Source of the DNA: an uncultured Chitinophagaceae bacterium
GTDB lineage: Bacteria > Bacteroidota > Bacteroidia > Chitinophagales > Chitinophagaceae
DNA length: 64,000 nucleotides
Reading direction: 5' to 3'
NCBI GenBank assembly: GCA_903830285.1
Contig: CAIKTE010000153.1
Coordinates: 1-64,000, forward strand
The position numbers and the translations under genes were made by a program. Below the pieces are notes generated by a model. The model did no database searches, was not told the origin of the DNA, and saw only the letters and a list, made by a program, of their open reading frames with translations. Shown in pieces: positions 60,070 to 64,000 of the stretch (position 1 is its first letter; the number at the start of each line of letters is the position of its first letter).

Positions 60070-63000
60070 TTAAATATTCCAATCACCTACATAATTTGCG
60101 GGATCTGTCAGCAGCCATTTCTTCACCATTGCTTCAATTGAGGCAATTACAAATGGTTTGGAAACATAATCGTTCATGCCGGCCTGCAAACATTTTTCTT
60201 TCTCATCTTTCAGAGTCCCGGCAGTTAAAGCAATAATGGGAATCCGTCGATCTATTTCTGTTTTACGAATTTGTATAGTAGCATCGTAACCATTCATTTC
60301 GGGCATTTGAATGTCCATGAATACAATATCTGGCTGCTCATTGTTGTATTGCTCAATTGCTTCTCTTCCGTCTGCTGCTTCTATTATTTTTGCGTTGGGA
60401 AGGATATTGCCTATGATGGTTTTTATCAAAAGAATATTAAACGTATTATCATCTACTACTAAGACTTTATAATATTCGAATTTTGAATTTATTTTGTCTT
60501 TTTTCCCAATACTATTTTCGCTACTTATTTTGTGATGCTTGTTTTTGAGTTTCAGTTTAGATAATGCATCAAACAAATATTTCATTTTTATAGGCTTCAC
60601 CAACCGAAGGTTTACCTTTAAATTTTTGCAGGCTGCATTGATGCTTTCATCATCGGAAGAACTATGCAATAACATGATCGGCAACTCTGTTAAATTCAGG
60701 TCCTTTCGTATATTTCTGATCGTTTCAATACCATCCATTACCGGCATGTGATAATCCATCAATATTGCATCATATGCCTTTCCGGCTTTTAATTTTTGAA
60801 TCGCTTCTACCCCATTTTCCGCCTCTTCCACCTCTATTTGTTTCAGGGCAAGCATATCCTTTAAAATAAGACGGTTATTGGCATTATCATCCACGATCAA
60901 TATATTCTTATAATTAAAAGTGTTTGTCCATTCTAGGGCATCCCCATCCAATGTTTTCACATCTAACGTAAAAAAGAAAGTGCTTCCTTGCTGGGGTGTG
61001 CTTTGCAATTGTAATTCGCTTCCCATTAAGCCTAATAATTTTTTGGAAATTGCAAGTCCCAAGCCAGTACCGCCGAACTTCCTGGTGATAGAAGCATCTT
61101 CTTGAGAAAATGCTTCAAATATTTTTTCTTGTTGAGAAGGGTCTATTCCAATACCCGTATCCCTTACTGAGAATTTGAAAGTCGTTCTTGCATTTGAATC
61201 ATTTTTCAGTGTTTCAATTTTAAGTTCAACTTCTCCTGCAGCAGTAAATTTAACGGCATTGCCCATCAAGTTCACTAATACCTGTCTTAACCTTATTGTA
61301 TCTGTCCAAATAAAACGCGGAACATCCAATGATATATTTAAAAGCACTTCCAGGTTCTTTTTGTTTGCCTGAAAACTTATCACATCTACCACCTGATAAC
61401 CTAGTTCAAAAACATCAGTCTTATCAATATCTATTTCCAATTTTCCAGCTTCAATTTTTGAGAAGTCAAGGATCTCGTTAATAATATCCAGTAATGAATT
61501 GGCTGACTGATACACAGCTGAAACGTATTGATGTTGCGTATCGCCTAATTTGGTTTTTAACAAAAGGTCAGAAAATCCAACAACGCTATTTAGTGGTGTC
61601 CGAATCTCGTGACTCATATTAGCAAGAAATTCCGATTTGGCTTTACTGCCGGCTTCGGCTTTCTCTTTTGCTTTTATCAATTCCTGTTCCATTTGTTTAC
61701 GCTCCGAAATATCGCGTTTAATAGCTATCCAATGCGTGTATTTTCCTTCATTGTTTGCCACAGGTGTAATGGAAAGTACAGACCAAAATGCTTCTCCATT
61801 TTTTCTGTAATCATTAATTTCCATCTCACATGATTCATGTTTTAGTATGGCTTCGTTAATAAGTTTCAGTTTGCTGTCACCGGATTTACTGTCTCGTAAG
61901 ATCCTTGGCGATTTTCCAATAAAGTCCTCCTTCGCGTAGCCGGTCATTTTACAACAGCCTTCATTTACATAAATAACTTTGGATACCGATAAATCGTCCT
62001 GGTCTATTTCTACGATCTGAATAGCATCTATAGAATGGTCAATAGCAGTTTCTAATAATTTTCGTTGTGTTTCTTCTTCTTTTCTCTCTGTAATATCTTT
62101 TCCTATCCCAACCAATCCAATGATCTTTCCCTGGTCATCTCTTATCGGAACTTTTGAATTCAACATCCAATGTTTCTGGTTCTGATTATCTACAAAAAAG
62201 TCTTCTTTGTTCAATTGGGGTAATCCCGATTGAAAAACATATTGATCATCTGCAAAACTGCTGTCAGCTATTTCTTTGGGATAAATATCATAATCATTTT
62301 TACCGAGTACATCTTCTTCAGATCCTAATCCCATATACTTCACATCAACAGGATTAGCAATTACTTTTCTACTCTGATTGTCTTTTACATAAACCGAATC
62401 GGGTAGATTATCGATCAAGGCCCTTAAAAGATTCCGTTCATATTTAATATCGATTTCTGCTTTTTTAAGATCAGAAATGTCGCGAAATATTGCCAAAGTC
62501 CCTACAACCTTTGCATCCTGATATTGAGGATTTGCCGTAATTAAAATACTTTTTTTACTCCCATCTTTCAACAATATTTCAGATTCGTACACACTGGCTT
62601 TCCCTTCTTTACGAACCCCGGTTTGGTTAATGATAAAATCGAAATTTTCTTTTGTGAAATACTGTTCCAGGCTTGTATCGATCAACTCTCCTTTATTAGC
62701 TCCGAATATTTTTTCTGCGGCCGTATTTGCAAAGACAAATTTTTCATGAACATCACATATTGCAATTCCCTCTCCAATGCTTTCTATGATATTACTATAG
62801 CTTTCTTCCTTTTTTTTCCGTTCATTGATATTCTTTTTTAACGGCAAGAATAAAAAAACATAAATAACAGGGAAAATAATAATAGCCAGTATGGAAGAGT
62901 CCAAGAAAGCATCTGCCCAGAAAGAAAGCTGAGGAAGACTTTTAAGCAAAAGCGTCACTAATATCTCGCTAATAAAAACAGAGGCTAATAAGAAAATAAA

Positions 63001-63117
63001 TGCATTGGCTTCTGCTTTATTTGTAAAGCCTAATTTGATTTGCATTTTTTTCATTGCAGAACTATTGGAAAGCTTTTCCTGCAAATCTTTTTTTGAAGAT
63101 ATATTTCCTTCTTTCAT
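60070..63117 (-). CDS. hybrid histidine kinase with PAS domains and two receivers
   Basis: 1015 aa. Two membrane helices (~37-58 and 69-92) have almost no periplasmic loop. Three PAS domains follow: ~103-215 (ESIGEGIAICDVHEKFVFAN), ~230-345 (LIDNLPDSVYVKDNQSRKVI) and ~350-470 (SIDAIQIVEIDQDDL), with PAC tails (VGIGKDITERKEEE, IAIKRDISERKQME). HisKA is EFLANMSHEIRTPLNSVVGF and HATPase_c has LMGNAVKFT and FGGTGLGLAISK. Receiver 1 is ILIVDDNANNRLILKDML with acceptor Asp in AILMDYHMPVMDG. Receiver 2 is VLVVDDNTFN with Asp in IVFMDIQMPEMNGYDA. It has no His-transfer domain or DNA-binding output, so phosphate must go to a partner encoded elsewhere. Confidence 0.95.
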   Translation of the reverse strand: MKEGNISSKKDLQEKLSNSSAMKKMQIKLGFTNKAEANAFIFLLASVFISEILVTLLLKSLPQLSFWADAFLDSSILAIIIFPVIYVFLFLPLKKNINERKKKEESYSNIIESIGEGIAICDVHEKFVFANTAAEKIFGANKGELIDTSLEQYFTKENFDFIINQTGVRKEGKASVYESEILLKDGSKKSILITANPQYQDAKVVGTLAIFRDISDLKKAEIDIKYERNLLRALIDNLPDSVYVKDNQSRKVIANPVDVKYMGLGSEEDVLGKNDYDIYPKEIADSSFADDQYVFQSGLPQLNKEDFFVDNQNQKHWMLNSKVPIRDDQGKIIGLVGIGKDITERKEEETQRKLLETAIDHSIDAIQIVEIDQDDLSVSKVIYVNEGCCKMTGYAKEDFIGKSPRILRDSKSGDSKLKLINEAILKHESCEMEINDYRKNGEAFWSVLSITPVANNEGKYTHWIAIKRDISERKQMEQELIKAKEKAEAGSKAKSEFLANMSHEIRTPLNSVVGFSDLLLKTKLGDTQHQYVSAVYQSANSLLDIINEILDFSKIEAGKLEIDIDKTDVFELGYQVVDVISFQANKKNLEVLLNISLDVPRFIWTDTIRLRQVLVNLMGNAVKFTAAGEVELKIETLKNDSNARTTFKFSVRDTGIGIDPSQQEKIFEAFSQEDASITRKFGGTGLGLAISKKLLGLMGSELQLQSTPQQGSTFFFTLDVKTLDGDALEWTNTFNYKNILIVDDNANNRLILKDMLALKQIEVEEAENGVEAIQKLKAGKAYDAILMDYHMPVMDGIETIRNIRKDLNLTELPIMLLHSSSDDESINAACKNLKVNLRLVKPIKMKYLFDALSKLKLKNKHHKISSENSIGKKDKINSKFEYYKVLVVDDNTFNILLIKTIIGNILPNAKIIEAADGREAIEQYNNEQPDIVFMDIQMPEMNGYDATIQIRKTEIDRRIPIIALTAGTLKDEKEKCLQAGMNDYVSKPFVIASIEAMVKKWLLTDPANYVGDWNI

Positions 63118-63327
63118 TTTTTTTCTTTCACAAAAATTATCGATGCCTTTAAAAGGACTTATTCATTCGCTTGTAGTCCTAAATATTACAGCAATTACAC
63201 TGCTTTCTAAGGCTATTGTTGAAAGATACAAAAAATTGAGTTTGTGCAACCCCTGAAAAAAATGTGCATGGTCTTATGAATAGTTATTCCAACATTTTTC
63301 GGCAAGATTTAATGCAAAAACAGTTTG

Positions 63328-63939
63328 CTAATTAGGGGAATTATCTTTCCATCCCCACAAATGAAGGCAAGCATAGGTTCTAAACGGGCTCCACTTTTCT
63401 GAGATCTTGAGCATTTGCTCTTTCAGTTTCTTTTTATCATCAAGAGGCAGTTTATAGGCCTTTATCATGGCTTGTTGAATACCCAGATCATCCACTGCAA
63501 AAATATCTTCTCTTCCCAAACTAAACATCAATAACATTTCAACCGTCCATTTGCCAACACCCTTTATTTGTGTAAGCAGATCTACAATTTCATCATTCTG
63601 CATCTTCAATAATTTTTTATCGGTTATTTTATGGTCTATGCAGAACGCAGCCACATTTTTTACATAATTCACTTTTGCATTTGATAAACCAACAGCTCGT
63701 AGTTTTTCAAAAGGCATATCCAACACCTGTTGTGGTTTAGGCTCTTTGCCATTAAACAATTCCAGAAATCGATGAAAGATCACTTTGGCGACTTTTGTAC
63801 TTAATTGCTGACTCATGATACTGGCCATTAAGCGCAAGGGAATATTCTGATGCAGCTTTAATTCATGTAATTCATCTCCGATGATCTTTGCTAATTTCTT
63901 ATCCTTTTGTAAATGTGTTGCATAACTCATGGCAATCAT
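63328..63939 (-). CDS. DNA-3-methyladenine glycosylase-type (AlkA-like HhH-GPD) protein
   Basis: 203 aa. Helical HhH-GPD fold: RLMASIMSQQLSTKVAKVIF, the hairpin LTQIKGVGKWTVEMLLMFSL, and the catalytic Asp in FAVDDLGIQQAM. The length and lack of an FeS loop fit the short AlkA2-like glycosylases that remove alkylated purines. Either Met1 or Met4 (MSYATHLQK) may be the start. It lies alone between the hybrid kinase and the window edge. Confidence 0.93.
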   Translation of the reverse strand: MIAMSYATHLQKDKKLAKIIGDELHELKLHQNIPLRLMASIMSQQLSTKVAKVIFHRFLELFNGKEPKPQQVLDMPFEKLRAVGLSNAKVNYVKNVAAFCIDHKITDKKLLKMQNDEIVDLLTQIKGVGKWTVEMLLMFSLGREDIFAVDDLGIQQAMIKAYKLPLDDKKKLKEQMLKISEKWSPFRTYACLHLWGWKDNSPN

Positions 63940-63973
63940 TTAATTTTTTAAATTTGATGATTAAAGATAGTTG

Positions 63974-64000
63974 ATGAAAAGAGAAATCATCATAACAAAA
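63974..64000 (+). CDS. possible start of a gene cut by the window edge
   Basis: An ATG at 63974 opens a frame MKREIIITK to the last base. TAAATTTG at 63949-63956, an exact -7 element, lies 17 bases upstream, and the upstream gene is divergent, which favours a real gene start. Too short to identify. Confidence 0.35.

Overview
The window comes from a member of the phylum Bacteroidota, most likely family Chitinophagaceae. The evidence is the AT-rich sequence, promoters of the TTG-N18-20-TAnnTTTG type, few Shine-Dalgarno sites, and phylum-typical families: GldA, DUF1800/DUF1501, DUF4783, DUF3570/DUF4266, S46 dipeptidyl peptidase, PorT-like beta-barrels and short anti-sigma proteins. The gene families are chromosomal housekeeping genes. 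I saw no tRNA, rRNA, CRISPR array, prophage or intact insertion sequence.

Layout. 0-2 kb is the only accessory-looking part: a truncated edge gene, then an unknown gene interrupted by an in-frame TGA and bracketed by two copies of a 108-bp palindromic element. 2-9 kb holds gpmI with a haem-binding protein, a DUF4783 protein, nadC, a SUI1 protein, dnaX with a ferredoxin-like protein, and a sugar-epimerase-like protein. 9.2-9.5 kb is a tandem repeat. 9.5-13 kb is a DUF1800/DUF1501 pair. 13-18.5 kb carries an acetyltransferase-like protein, a methyltransferase, an L,D-transpeptidase, rsmE and a beta-barrel protein. 18.6-27.5 kb carries dnaB, nth, an esterase, an S9 peptidase, divIC, eno and gldA. 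27.6-31.9 kb is a thioredoxin / ApbE / DUF4266 / DUF3570 x2 operon.

32-43.5 kb is the most interesting stretch, and all of it points to short-chain organic acid sensing, uptake and activation. A small membrane protein overlaps a CbrA/CrbS-type symporter-STAC-histidine kinase. Directly downstream lies a protein joining a complete response-regulator receiver domain to a complete propionyl-CoA-synthetase-type enzyme. The pair looks like a two-component system whose output is an enzyme rather than a DNA-binding domain. Upstream are an uptake module (porin, MHS transporter, small membrane protein) and a standard acs gene, with a divergent InsA-like DNA-binding protein and an 18-bp tandem direct repeat between the last two.

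43.5-47 kb has OPT and POT peptide transporters. 47-55 kb has purD and the rod-shape cluster mreB-mreC-mreD-mrdA-rodA. 55-60 kb has a metallo-beta-lactamase-fold protein, an ECF sigma factor with its probable anti-sigma and periplasmic partner, and an S46 peptidase of DPP7-like specificity. 60-64 kb has a large hybrid histidine kinase and an AlkA-like DNA glycosylase.

Smaller points: dnaX carries an A9 run placed so that slippage in either direction gives a gamma-length product. It also has in-frame micro-repeats in its linker. Several gene starts are fixed by promoter -10-like elements that overlap the first possible start codon. All family names come from reading the translations by eye, not from database searches.
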